DNA from: Ecdyonurus torrentis
Taxonomy: Eukaryota > Arthropoda > Insecta > Ephemeroptera > Heptageniidae
DNA: 64,000 nucleotides
Assembly: GCA_949318235.1 (NCBI GenBank)
Contig: OX439137.1
Coordinates: forward strand, 19,650,826-19,714,825
Direction of reading: 5' to 3'
The notes under the pieces were generated by a model that saw only the letters and a list, made by a program, of their open reading frames with translations, had not been told where the DNA came from and did not search any database. How positions within the stretch are numbered: the stretch's first letter is position 1; each line of letters starts with the position of its first letter. This document shows, piece by piece, positions 1 through 13,814 of the stretch. The position numbers and the translations under genes were made by a program.

Positions 1-139
1 TAAGATTAAAATTATTAACTTCTTCCTTATAATGTGTTTTAACAATTAAGAAATACATTAATTTGGGTAATGTTTTGTAGGATTTCTCTAAATTCTTTTA
101 AAATGGGTGATGATTTGTAGGATTTCTTTAAATTCTACA

Positions 140-655
140 AGAATAATAATATTTTATAATTATAATAATATAGATTTATTGAGAAAGAAATTATACAGAC
201 ATAAAAGTCAGAGTCACAAATGATACAATTGCTCAAAAGGATAATTAAAAATAAAAAGGCAAAGCCCATCGATTTAATTATCCATAGGTTGACATAAAAT
301 AGAACAAATACTAGATTATACATGTTTTAAAAACACAGACGCAGCCATCTCTTTAACATCACAATCTAACTTATTATAGAGACCAACGCTTCTAGGAAAA
401 AAAGAATCATTATAATAGTTTGCGTTGATTCTAGGCACTATAATTTTTATACTAAATAGAGTCACTACTCCGCAGTCTGGCAGATTTAGATCTAATAGCT
501 ACCCTGTTAGCTGAAAATACAGGCAAATCGACAATACCGAGTATACATTTGTGCAAGAACACAATATCCTGACTATACAGGTAACTATCAATGCATGGAA
601 TTTTGCAAATAACTTTACGTACATCACTCTCGTGTCTAAATTTAACACCACTCTT
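140..655 (-). mobile_element. LINE 3'-end fragment, copy 1 of 3
   Basis: On the minus strand this reads as the last part of a non-LTR retrotransposon ORF2 followed by its 3' UTR. A stretch ending ...SFFPRSVGLYNKL (about 370-450) resembles the C-terminal tails of CR1/jockey-type LINE reverse transcriptases. A stop or frame break separates it from an upstream piece (GIVDLPVFSANRVAIRSKS). The 3' UTR ends with CAATAAAT and an AT-rich tail near 140-180. Related copies lie at 47200-47940 and 62510-62985 in the same orientation. It is a 5'-truncated, dead fragment; the family assignment is by motif only. Confidence 0.6.
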
Positions 656-797
656 ATAGTAATTAAAAATTAAAATTAATCTAAAGACAAATTAATTATA
701 ATTAAGACAAGTAAAATAAATGTTGTTTTAATATATTATACAAAGTATCTTTCTAAAAACAAAGCGATGAAAAGGTTGCATACAGTTTTGCATTGCT

Positions 798-1017
798 TTA
801 AGTAGTATGGAATTAACGGCTTTTACGTTGACAATTGAACGATAAAAGCTTAAATGACGTCACAAGCGTTAGAATCACAGTGGAATAAACGTTAAACCTA
901 GCCGTTACAAAGCTATGATTTTTCTATTCAGTGTAAACACTTGTGATGTCGCTAACGCTTTTATCGTTAAAATTTTAACGTTTAGTGACGTCATAACCGT
1001 TGATTCCACAAACTTAA
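798..1017. mobile_element. TTAA-bounded palindromic MITE, TGACGTCA family, copy 1
   Basis: A 212-bp core lies between TTAA at 798-801 and 1014-1017, with imperfect inverted termini (GTAGTATGGAATTAACGG against GTTTGTGGAATCAACGG). The inverted symmetry continues outside the TTAA (gttttgcattgc...gcattgcaaaac), so the true ends may be about 12 bp further out. It contains TGACGTCA at 855 and near 987. A related copy is at 9801-10020. It lies about 1.3 kb upstream of the phosphatase start codon. Confidence 0.6.
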
Positions 1018-1166
1018 GCATTGCAAAACTCTAATATACAAGCTATTTAAGTTTTTCTTCTTTTTTTTTAAATGTAAATGCAAAAGAATTTTTCATAGAA
1101 TATGAATTAAATAAAAAACCAAGCTGTGCTTGTTTACAACAACAATATAAAATTATATAGACTGTA

Positions 1167-1197
<31 letters not shown>

Positions 1198-2281
1198 ATA
1201 ATATATAGAAATAAATTAAAATCATAAAAATAAATAAGGCGTACGCCACAAACTTTTACAAGTTTTTAAAATATTTTTCTTTTTTTTGTTGTTGTCTGTA
1301 ACTGATTTGAAGAGGGAATATAAAAATAGAAAATCCTGAAATTCTTACAAACAACACTCGAGGGAAAACATTTCTCATTTGTGTACCTATAAAATTCTTT
1401 GATTATAAGAGCATATTTTCACTAAACTTGCAAACTGGCTGAGGCTATGTTTGCTACAAGCAAATCATGAATACAAATTTAAGTTCGTTCTGTAAACTAT
1501 ACACAAATATTGAGCCAGCTTCGATATATTTCCTCTGTTAAGAACATCTGATGATGATGTCATTTCTTCTTTTATAAAAAATACAGACCTAAATATAGAC
1601 CTAATAAAAAACGTAACTTAAACAAAATAATAATAATAATAATAATTTTTGAATGGAAATTGAATAAGAAGTCAATGACTCCGGCCAAATCAACGTTGAT
1701 TTTCAGGTTTGTTAGAATGATACACTAATTTTTCTACACCCTTTCTTTAATATTTATTTTAAAAATTAAATCTGAAAAATTGTTAACTTTAAGCTTTAAT
1801 AATTTTTAGGTAAAAATTTAGTAAAACTTATGCTTTGTAACACAAATGCAGAAAAGATATATTAATAATAATTTAAGGGTGTGGTTGTAAATTTTAAAAA
1901 CTTTACATTTTTCAATATTAACAATCACACTTCCTTGCAATATTTCTTATAAAATGTTTTTGTATCTAATCTGGTGTTTAACCACTACCTTCCACTTTCT
2001 ATATTTGAAAACAAATGTATATAAATTTTGTAGTTTAGTGGTTTTTAGTTTTGCCTTTTTTAACTTCCTCGTGTCCACTAAAAAAAATAGTTAGCTTTGC
2101 TTACTTAGTAAAGAAAAACATTCACAAGTCATTAAAGTCAAAAGTAGTTCAAGTTTTAGATCAATGTAAAAGTTTTACAGTGCAATAAGTTAAAATCAAC
2201 TTTATTTCTGATTAATTTACAACAATGATATTTTTGTTTCATTAAACTCAACATAAAAACTAATCAGAGATAAAAATAAAC
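1018..2281. other. 5' flank of the receptor phosphatase gene
   Basis: AT-rich DNA without a supportable ORF. It holds an (AT)n run at 1168-1195, an (ATA)n run near 1628-1645, and at about 1465-1560 an inverted fragment of the dispersed repeat found at 45965-46292 and 50163-50472. The promoter and 5' UTR of the phosphatase gene should lie here, but no convincing TATA box or initiator can be singled out in such AT-rich sequence. Confidence 0.4.
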
Positions 2282-2351
2282 ATGAAGTTTTTTAATCTTT
2301 GTTTAATTTTGATATTATTTGTCTTCGTTCGTGCTCAACGGAATGAAAGAC
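2282..2351 (+). CDS. Receptor phosphatase exon 1, signal peptide
   Basis: Starts with ATG and encodes 23 residues plus one base: a short basic start (MK), a hydrophobic core ([14 protein letters not shown]) and a likely cleavage region around RAQ. It ends at GTAAGT, phase 1, which matches the following EGF exon. This is the only signal-like segment that joins in frame to the EGF series. Confidence 0.85.
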
Positions 2352-5300
2352 GTAAGTTGTATATAATTACATTACTTGCATTTTAGGATAGAGTGACAGG
2401 CGAGCCCATGATCAAGAAGAGCTAGGCAGCTACCGCACCACGCGGTACTTCCGTGTTCGATGATTCCGAGCCACTTCCGTGTCTAGTTGGCAATTGTTGA
2501 TACTTTGTGCAACAATATTACAATGAGCGGAAAGAGAAAAAATGCATTTTATGCTATGTCTTACTTGTGTTATTTGCAGTATATATTATGCAATTAAAGA
2601 GAACAAATGTATTTAAAATTTTTTGTTAGTGTAATGTATTATTACAATTAAATAAAGTAACTAAAAAAATAAAGTAATAAAATATAAAGAAATTAAGAAA
2701 TATATATTCATATATTTGTAAGGTTGTCCACACGGAAACTACGGTGACAATTGCAAAGAAAGATGCACAAATTGTCGTGACGAAAACTGCAACCCATGGA
2801 GTGGAGCTTGTGTTATTGGATGTACTGAAGGGTGGCTACTAGGACCAGATTTAAAGTGCAATCAGTTCGGTAAGTATAAGTGTACAGTACACATATAGAT
2901 ATAGATACGTATTAATTATGGAAATCTGTAAGTAACAAATATGTTAGTTATAAATAAAATGAATGAATGAATGAATGAATGAATGAATGAATGAATGAAT
3001 GAATGAATGAATGAATGAATGAATGAATGAATGAATGAATGAATGAATGAATGAATGAATGAATGAATGAATGAATGAATGAATGAATGAATGAATGAAT
3101 GAATGAATGAATGAATGAATGAATGAATGAATGAATGAATGAATGAATGAATGAATGAATGAATGAATGAATGAATGAATGAATGAATGAATGAATGAAT
3201 GAATGAATGAATGAATGAATGAATGAATAAATGAATGAATACAAAATTATAAGTTAATAACTAAATTATTAATTTAACTATAAATATATAACGTACATTA
3301 AACAATAACAAGAAATCACAACAGTACGTGCAGTCAGGACCAAAGTACAGTCCCAAGATGATATAGGATCGTCTTACTGAATTTTTTTCTGTATTTGTTT
3401 AAAATCTCACCTTAATAACAAGTAGTTAAATAATGACAAGTTATAAGAACTGTAAAGATCATTAAATTATTTAAAACAGATAATTGAACAATTAAGTTAC
3501 TGTTTCCTTTAAATTAAACTTTAAATTATTTTGTATTTTAAAATTATGGATTGCTTTTAAAGTAAATGTTTCAATATTATGTCTTCAAAGACATAAAAGA
3601 TTGTTTGTTTTTTAAATTTTTTTTATTGGGTTTATTGCTTAATAATGCATATTATTGACAAAAATATTACACTAGCGTCTTTAAGTTTACATCTTATCCA
3701 TCTTTACACATTTTTCTACTTATATGAAAGAATTGAAAACTCTAAATAATTAAATGCAAAACTCAACATAGTTGTGGAATATTAAATTTTGAACGTGTAA
3801 CACGAAAATCATTGCTCGATTCTTGATTTAGTTTTTTTTTTAATTTTTTTTTCTTTATGTCAAAACTGATTGAGAGATTACTTATAAAACAATTTCGATT
3901 TAAAACCAGTTTTTTAAAGTTTCTAATTATGTCAAAATAACAATTAGGTATTGTTCTATTTTAAAGATGTTAAAAAAAATAGAAGTTATTGTTTTAATTT
4001 TTTTTGTATTATTTATCATTGTTCTACATTACGTGAATACGGATATAATATACTAGAGCTTGTGTTTTATATATTTGAAGTTACTTGCATTATAATCTTT
4101 TTTAGTCCTGTAGCAATTAGCTAACTTGTAGTATACTGTTGTAAATTTAGAAATTGGGAATAAAGAATTTTGCCGCACAATGAAGTGGCTGGACGATGGT
4201 TCTTCAGCCTTCTTATAGCTTCCTTTGCGTTAGAACCGAAATGCGGATGTTTTTTACGTTGATCAGGCCTCTACCTTTACTCCTTATTTCTCTCTTTGCT
4301 CTTTAACGTGCTATTATATGTTTGCTAGAAGCGAAGCAGCAAGAGAGAGAGAGAGAGAGAGAGAGAGAGGTGCATGCGAAACAGGCAATAGTCAATGGAA
4401 CACACAAATGCATTTTGGTTCTTACATAAAGCAAGCAATAAGAAGGCGGAGAATTTTAAATTACCCTCCAGCCACTTTATTGGGGTAGCACAATAATTTA
4501 TTCCCAAAGTTTAAATTATCAACAAGTGAGGTGGGAACTACTACGCAATATCAGGGCTATCTATGTATGATAGATAAAATAAATATAAATAAATTGTGTA
4601 TATAATTTCCTGATGCCGTAATACTTATTCTCAGACATAGCCAGCACTCTTTAACAAAGAGCACCCTCGCGCTCGCGATCACGTAACCAAACGAGCTTGC
4701 AAATTTTCATAAAAGCGTGCTTACATTCAAGCTCGTGAATTTTTTGAGGGTGCCTTTATGTCGCTCATGTAAATCTTGGACAAGTGGGTGTTTTTATATG
4801 GCTGTATCTTTGTAGTGATTAAGATTTTTCTTATATCGCAGGTAATTGTGGTAGAAGGTGCATTATTGGTTAATCTGCAATGTTTTGACAGTTTATAATA
4901 GTAAATTCTGATATAACTATATTCATAGTTTCTTATTTTGTATTTTTCAAAGCAAAAAATGAGGTGCACTCTCAATTAGATCTGCTCACAATATTTTGAG
5001 CGTCGTTTAAACAAGACGCTATATGTTTTATAGTGTTGCTGATTATCTTGCATGTAATAACGTAAAGTATAACTAGACCAAGTTTTTCTAAATTTTTTAA
5101 AATCATGTATAACAGACATAGTAATCCCACATGTTATTATTGTATTTATTGATGTATTTTGTGTTATTTGACTTGTTCTACTCTGTAAAGACATAGAACG
5201 TAATAAAATCTTATATCTTATCTTATATCTTATCTTATATCTTATCTTATGTCTTATCTTATATCTTATCTTATATCTTATCTTATATCTTATCTTATAT

Positions 5301-5706
5301 CTTATCTTATATCTTATCTTATATCTTATCTTATATCTTATCTTATATTTTATCTTATATCTTATCTTATATCTTATCTTTTATATCATACCCGCATGTC
5401 TGCTCATTCTCATTACTTTTCATTTCTAGTGTAAAGATGACAAAATAAGTAAATCTGGATGTACTTCTGTTCTAGCATGTCCAAGTGGTAAATATGGTGT
5501 AGGTTGTTTATATAACTGCAGTCCTAACTGCAGACAGCCAGGGGATTGTCTTGTGACTGGCAAATGTTATTATGGTTGTAGAGATGGATATCAAGGAGAC
5601 ACTTGCTCTGAAGGTGAGAAATCTATTGTCAGTGTTTTGAATTTTAAAAACTCATTAAATTATATTATGAACTTGTGGTACTGAGATCATGTTACCAAAA
5701 GTTAAT

Positions 5707-5747
<41 letters not shown>

Positions 5748-8700
5748 ACAATGGTAATAAAAAAAACTTGCATTAAAAGAGTAGGGTACTGACATCGGCC
5801 ATTAGACTCAAACTTTTCTCGTCAAAAAAATCTGAAAATTTTCTCAATGATACTTCAGCTTGAGACAATTTCAAACATATACAAAATTTGGGGGGTAACC
5901 GTGCAAATTCATTTTATATGATTTTTTGAAATTTTAAGCATATAAGGTCCAATGTTAATTTCAATATTATTTTTTCTTTTTTTTTTCGCGACGGTCAAAC
6001 ATCAGGAAATTTTTATCACGGCTAGGTGTGACTCTTGGCTACACAATGACACCAAATTTAGACCAATAACACTTCTAGTTTTTTATAGATATAAGGTCGG
6101 TCCTCTACTCCCTTAAATAAGAAAATCTTCTCATTTATTACACGAATCCGGTTACTAATTAGTACTGAAATAATAATAACTACAAGGTTACAAGTTTACT
6201 TATTTCAACATTTGTTAAACAAAATGATACAAATTACTAAAAGGTAAATACGTCAATGGTTTACTCTTTATAAGTAAATGTTTCCACTTTATGACTGTAA
6301 ACTGTCTACTAGTGAAATGTAGTACAGCGCAAACGTTAATGCTTAGGTAGTACGTATAGTTATCATATTTACATCAAAACTATAGTCTCTACTATTTTGA
6401 ATATTTTGTGAAAATACTCATGCGTTGACGTAGAATCAATAACACATTTCATAGGTACTTTTCTTTAATGTTCATTGAGAGTTAGTATCTGTGCTCTGTG
6501 TGCAGCTAAATCAGCAGAAGATTGTCCCGAAGGACAAGATTGCATCCAAAATTGTAGCCCAACCCACGGAGCTTGTCCTGAAAGTTGTCCACCTGGCTCA
6601 CAAGAACCACATTGTCAAACACGGGAGCTGATATAAAAATATAACCTAAACTGTATTTTTAACCACATATAATATATATATAAATAATAATATATAATAC
6701 ATACAAAAAACTAATCTCATGAATATGATCTGTTACTAAAACTTGATTATATTGATATATTAATGCATACTACATAAATATACTATTTTAGCTTTTTAAT
6801 CAATAAATAATTTTTTTAATAAAAATTCTAATATTACGGCTGCATGTGTGCTGTAATTTCACATGTCAATTATTTTTATTGCTTTCTTAAATATTTAACG
6901 AATTCTCTTCCTAACAATTTTATTGACCTCTTTGTGTGAATAAATTTAATTATGATATCCAAAGTTATAAAAAAATCTATGGTTATTTTTACGATGTACA
7001 CTCCCCACGAATAAATATTACCTAAGCGTTAATTTTTCTAAATGTTAAATATATGCGGAAACTTTAACGCAAACGGTAAGATTTATTCGGGAGGAGTGTA
7101 AATTCCCATTTTAAACCCAATAAAGAACTATTATTATTATATAAGATAATATCTTGTTGTAACATTTTATTACTATCAGCTGTCTGAGTCAATAGAAAAA
7201 CTAACAATAAGTATTATCTTCATAAATACGTTAAAATAAATAAGTCATAATTTCAAAATCTTCCTCGATATTAATGTTTTTAAGTCAGTCATCTTTTGTA
7301 GTAGTTTTTTAAAAAACATTCAATTTTTTATTAGTAAAAAATTTAAAATTAAAATAAATAAACAATTAAGAGGCAAGTTTGTAAAAAATCATGTTATTAA
7401 CTTGCTTCCCCCCCCCCCCCTAATTTTCTTAGTATTAATTATTATTATCTACATAAACGTGCTTTGGCGTAAAATTAAAACATTGCATAATATTGATATT
7501 CTATAAATATTTTCGATTTGGGAATAAACATTTGTTTTCTAATTGTAGCTAAATCCACCGTTTGTGAGAATGGTTATTATGGACAAGGCTGCCAGCTACA
7601 ATGTACCAACTGCGAGAACAAAAATTGTGACTCAACTCACGGAACGTGTACTGAGAGATGTCTACCTGGCTGGCAAGGACTACAATGTCAAACACGTGAG
7701 CTGGTTAAATAATATAGGCTATTAAATATTCTTCATGTATTATTCACAGTAGTATTCGCACGTTGACGGATACACAAAGTTGGGACAATTTAAACAAATC
7801 AAACTGTTTACATTGTTTATACAAATTACATGTAAAATCGGCTTCATTTGTTTACATTGTACCAACTTTGTTTATCCGTCAACGCGCGTCAAATTGTCAA
7901 ATTACACGTTATGCAACAGTTATACTTTACTATTATTGTTTGATCCCTCATAAAAAATTAAATTTATTAATTAATCTACTAATCCATATTACAAGATAAA
8001 AATTTAGACTTCTTCTCCAGCAACGAGATAATTCTTCTGATGATATTTTTACTATTTTTTATTCAATTTTTTTAACAGAATCTCGTCTAAAAGTTTAGAA
8101 AGATTGTTGAAATATAATTTTAATTATTATATAACTTGTACAATATATCAATAGGACAAAGCGTGTTGTAACGTCTTTACTTTGAACAGCCTGCTTCAAT
8201 AGAACATTGTTATATCTTATCATCATTTGCACACTATATTAGAGAAGTAACAACACAGAAAACATCCTCAATATTTATGTTTTCGAGCTATTTTCGTTTT
8301 GTTTAACTAAATATATAGAAAAAAAAAACAAGTTTTTGCTTAAAAATAGTCTATACCCAAAATAATGTTTCGAATGTTTTTGTTGCAGCATGCAACAATT
8401 ACAAGTATGGAGCTAACTGTGCTCAAAATTGTGGATATTGCTTGCAAAATATAATATGTAATCACGTGACCGGAGAATGTGGACCACATGGTTGTAAGAC
8501 CGGCTATACTGGAACTAAATGTGACCAAGGTATAAGTATATAATTTAGCTAATTTAATTTATTATCGTGAACAGGTACATGTTATTCCGGAAAATTTTAA
8601 AAAGTCATTTTGATATTTAAGGCAAGAAATCAGCTACTGCGGGATTTGACTAAAAAAAAGAGATAAACTTGCAAATTTGCACAGTGTTATATTAGCATAG

Positions 8701-11700
8701 TTTATCCTAAAAAATAATAAGAAAACTGGAGAGTCACCTTGCTAAATTTTAAATTAAAATATTTTGAAGTTTTAGTTCCATAAGAGCCCATGTTAATATC
8801 ATTAATTATATCTCTTATTTGATTATCACGGGTTCTGAATTGTTTGTCATATGTAGCTGTCACTAATTACTTTCAATTAACATCATACAATTTCGTAGCT
8901 TTCTTTTTATATTTTGAGATACAAGACATCTTATTGCAACTATAAAGAATATAAAATATTTATACAATATTACACATGTAGTGAATTTTTGGTGTTTGAC
9001 TATGTTGCTGTATTAATGCACTCTAAACATTGAATGTTGCAGCAAATTCAAATAAAAAAAATGTTAATAAATATTTTTATGTCTATATGTTAAATATTTT
9101 TTAATTTTCTTTTTCAATTAGTGTTTGACAAATGGTTATTATTATTTTTTTCATAATTGTTTTATACTGTATTCTAAAAATCATTATGAAAAGACCAATG
9201 CTTGTTATAACGTTATATCTGCTTATATATCTTAATATAAATATAATATATTATTAATATATTTATAAATATATATTTTGTAATATATTTATTAAATGTG
9301 CTTAAGGACAGAAAAAGAGTAGCATTTATTTTATGATATGCGGAGTATATCTAAAAAATTGAAAACTCTAAATAAAATAAAATTTTAAATTCAATGTTTC
9401 AGAGTGTCAAAGTGGTACATACGGAGAGCTGTGTAAACATAACTGTGACACTTGCATCAACAAAAACTGTGATCATGTGATAGGCAATTGTAAGCAAGGT
9501 TGTGCCGCAGGGTACATGGGACCTGCATGTCGAACACGTAAGTATAATATAACATATATCATCTCGACGATCGAACCATAAGAAATACCTAATAATGCTA
9601 CACTCTAAGAAAATAAGCGTTGAAGATTTTGTATACAGTTTAAAGGCCTGCGCAGCCGTCTTATTTTATTTAGTACTAAATTAATTTAAAAAAATAAGCC
9701 GCTGTGATTGGCTGAAAGACGACTCTTAGCCAATCACAGCGGCTTATTTTCTTAAATTAATTTAGTACTTAATAAAATAAGACGGCTGCGCGGGCATTAA
9801 GTATTGTAAAATGAACGGTTATGACGTCACTAAGCGTAGAAATCGTAGAGATAAAAACGTTAGTGACGTCACAAGCGTTGGAAACGAATGGAAAATTTTT
9901 TATTTTCAATGGCTAAGTTCAACGTTTATTTCATTGGTTCTAACGCTTGTGACGTCATTGACGCTTGCATCCTTAGATTTTAAATGTTTAGTGACGTCAT
10001 AATCGTTGATTCCAGAATACTTAAAGCATTGCAAAACAGAACTATGTAGAAGCTTTTCAGCTCTACTTTTAGTTAAATCTAAACAACACTTGTTCATTAC
10101 AATGTAAACAGTATTAATATTTTTGTTGTTGTTTTGGTATTATTATTGAACAGTATAGTACTAGGCATTACATAAAATAAAAATTATTAACCTTTTATAT
10201 AGGATGCACATGAGTTCATTCTAAATGTGCTACGAACCCATATTGGAGAAATAAATAACGTTACCCAGCATAGGAAAAACGTGGTTTTAGCCTATTTTTT
10301 TTGGGGATGGTTTTTATTGTTATAAATATTTTTTCTCGCATACTTGATTGCCTATTACTCATACAAGTGTACAAGATTTTCAACGCTTGTTTTATCAGGT
10401 GTATAATTTATAGTTTTCCTGTTTCAGGATGTCCACGTGGTAAATATGGTCCATATTGTCGATTCTTGTGCAGCACTAACTGCCAATATCCAGGTGGCTG
10501 TGACTCAGTATCTGGCAAATGTAATGAAGGCTGCAAAGCTGGTTATGAAGGAGACACTTGTAGTAAAGGTGAGGATTTATTTTTTGAAACAAGTATACAT
10601 TGTTAATAAAAAATCGTTCACGATTATATTTATTAAAAATTTTAATTATTATTTTTAACGTAATAAGTGTCTCTAAATTGTATTATAACTACACACACAC
10701 ACACACAATGTAACTTACATCTTCTGACTCTCTTCTCATTGTTTATACACGTTTTAATTTTCTGCTGTATATTAGGCTAAATGGGTCAATAAATAAACAA
10801 TGGAAAGAAATGAAGTTCATACTTGCATGCCATAACTTTTTTTAATAATAAATTTATTCAGAAAATCTTTCTTAATATTTTTTAGCAACTATAAACTGTT
10901 GTAAGCGTATACAAGTTCAAATAATAGTAATAAAATATAATTAAATTACAATTTTAAATATGATCTCATAGTCCAATAAAAAAATATTTAAACTATCCAT
11001 AATAGACTATAATATTAATAGATCACTTTTGCTGTCCGTATAGTGTAATGTTATTTAAATTTTCTTTTGCTAATCTTTAGGATGTCCAAAAACCAAATAC
11101 GGCAAAAATTGCGTTGAAATTTGCGGAGCGTGTTTAGACGACCTTTGCAACTCTAAGACTGGATTTTGTGAGAAAGGGTGTAAACCTGGTTGGCTTAGAG
11201 ACAAATGTGATCAAAGTAAGTAAATATTTTACTTTGGTTTTATTAAATCATTAAATAGTAATAAATTTTGATTATATTGTATGGATTATTAACAATTCTT
11301 TAAAAAAGTTATATCATTATAATGGTTATAGATAAATATGAGATTTTTCTAAACTTTAAGACACCACCATGCAAATTTCAGATAATGTTTTTTTAAGTTT
11401 AATTAAAATCTAATTTTTTAAGTTCAAAAATTACTTTTAAAATCTTTCAATTATTTACACAATAAATTATTTATTACACAATTATCATTGTTATTTGCAT
11501 AATTAACATTCAAATTAAATGTAAAATAATGTTAGTAACGTTTTTAAATTTAAAACTAGTATTCTACTATAACTAATGCATATAAAAAGCTACAATTTTC
11601 AATATAAAATGATTTTACTAATTTACCATAGAAACTCCTTATTTTCTATTAGTATAATTTTTTATTGTGCAAAAAGACCATACTGTTTGCATACTATTAA

Positions 11701-11962
11701 ATTTAATACTTTATAAATATTCAAAAGTTTGAAACTTTTCTTAAACCAGTTTTGTAACTTCTAATTAAAGGGGTAGTCAACAATGGCTTTTTTAATAGTG
11801 ATCATCGTCTTATTAAACCTCCCGAAAATGCAATCTTAAAATTTTAATTATTAACGCGCTTTGACAGCAAAAACCGTTACAGCGACCCTTAACCTACGTC
11901 ACAACTAAAATTGTAGCAGAAAAAAACATTTTATATACGTAAATATTATATCAGAAACCAAG

Positions 11963-12001
<39 letters not shown>

Positions 12002-13776
12002 GATCTTTAAAAAAAGTTATTGTTTACTATCCCTTTAAAGGAATAGGCCAGAGAAAAACATAAGTATTTATATCACGATATATCATGATAATACACAAAA
12101 ATCTAAAACCAGTTGACAATGGAACAAATTTTTAAACGTTTTAGTTTCTTTGAATCAAACGTTACACATTTTAATTTAATTGGTTTTCTTGTTTTCAGTT
12201 CATAGCATTGTAAAAAAACTGTATTTGTTAAAAAAATTTCAGCTCTACCGTACTTGAAAGAAGCTCCAGAATGTGTTAGTTCATCAGCATATAATAAATT
12301 AGAGATAAAATTAAAGTCACTTGAAGCAACTTCCAGTGCAACATATGTCGATCATATTCAAGTTCAATATAAGGTTCAAAATACATAAAATTATCAGAAT
12401 ACAGAACAGCAAGTTAGTTTAAAAATAAGACACATGGTTTTTTTTTCATTTTTTACTGCACCAATACGAGTTGACGCATTACAATAAGAGAGGTGTTTCC
12501 TGCTGCACTTCTCCACCTTTTGCTTGACTTCTATCATGTTGTGATGGCCAAATTGGCCAAGACAGATAAAAAGGGTTAACTTAGGCGATGAGTAAACATT
12601 ATGCAAAGTAAAGAGAAGGTACAATGGGTGGGCGAGCATATTTTGGTGCAAGTTAAAAGCGGAGAAGTGAAGCAATGAACACTTCTCTAATTGTTATTGT
12701 TACTCGTATTGGTGCGGTAAAAATACATAAAATCCTTTGTGTCTTGTTTTCAAAACTAATTTCCTGTATAACACTTGCAAAAGTAATATTAAGGAGGTGG
12801 GGGACCGACTTGGACCGGAAATCGCTAAAAGTAGAACTATATTTTCCCAATAATTTTTTGTACATGATTTAATTCCAATAAAACAAACACTATAATTTTC
12901 AAATAAAACCTAGTAAATTTAAAATATAATTTTTTATACCAACAAACATTTTAATGATATTTTTCATTGTAAAAAAGTTTCTAATTTGACTAAAATTTCC
13001 TGCTCAAATTTAAATTTCCACATTTACATGTTATCTTTTAAGTGTAAAGCCTCGTTCACAATGGACTTTTTCTAGGTTTTCTTAAGTGAAAATGCTAATT
13101 TTTTCCACTTAAGAACGATTGGTGTTCACAATGAAACTATTGTTGCACTTAAGAATTTTCTTAATTGGTTTCACTTAACAATTTATTTTCTTAATTTTTC
13201 TTAAGTAGCTAATTAGAAGAATTATTTGAACTTACGTAAGAATCAAACCCTTGTTGATTCTTCCGTAAATTCAAATAATTCTTCTAATTAGCTACTTAAG
13301 AAAAATTAAGAAAAAAAATTGTTAAGTGAAAGTTCTACGTAAAAACTTAAGAAAAAAAATTCTTAAGTGGAAATCAAACTTTTTTCTTAATTTGAAAAAA
13401 TTAGCGTTTTCACTTAAGAAAAGTCCATTGTGAACGAGGCTTTATAACTTAAATATTTGATCGTGTTTTCACATGTTTGACATAACTAAATTTTTAAGTA
13501 ACATTTCTTCTTTAACTTTGTGTTATTATTCGCAACTGTCCTAGTTTGCGAGATATCAGTCGGTTACCTACCCCCTTAATCTTAGAATAAACAACCACAA
13601 AGCCCAACAATACTAACAAATTACTCTGTCCTACTTTCTTGATAATATGCTCGTTCGTATGTTGATGCTGTTGAGGATAAACCGCACTTATAATTTAAGC
13701 GTGTTTGCTTACTTCACGCATTTACGTTTATGGCGACAGCCATAAAAACCTGCATATACGCTTATTGCGACAACGT

Positions 13777-13814
<38 letters not shown>

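Noticed and set aside
2957..3240. Possible CRISPR-like or satellite array
   Set aside because: Plain tetranucleotide repeat without spacers, in a eukaryotic intron.
2948..3244. 98-residue minus-strand ORF (FIHS repeats)
   Set aside because: It is the periodic translation of the GAAT microsatellite; the same applies to ORFs at 30841-31293 and 48696-49317.
5419..5475. Alternative acceptor TTCTAG at 5429 for the second EGF exon
   Set aside because: Joining there in phase 1 meets a TAA at once; the acceptor at 5474-5475 keeps the frame and starts at the expected cysteine.
9811..10097. Overlapping ORFs on both strands
   Set aside because: They lie inside a palindromic MITE and mirror each other because of its symmetry.
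12394..12872. Three ORFs of 65-93 residues on both strands
   Set aside because: They fall within the arms of an inverted-repeat element and show no domain or splice context.
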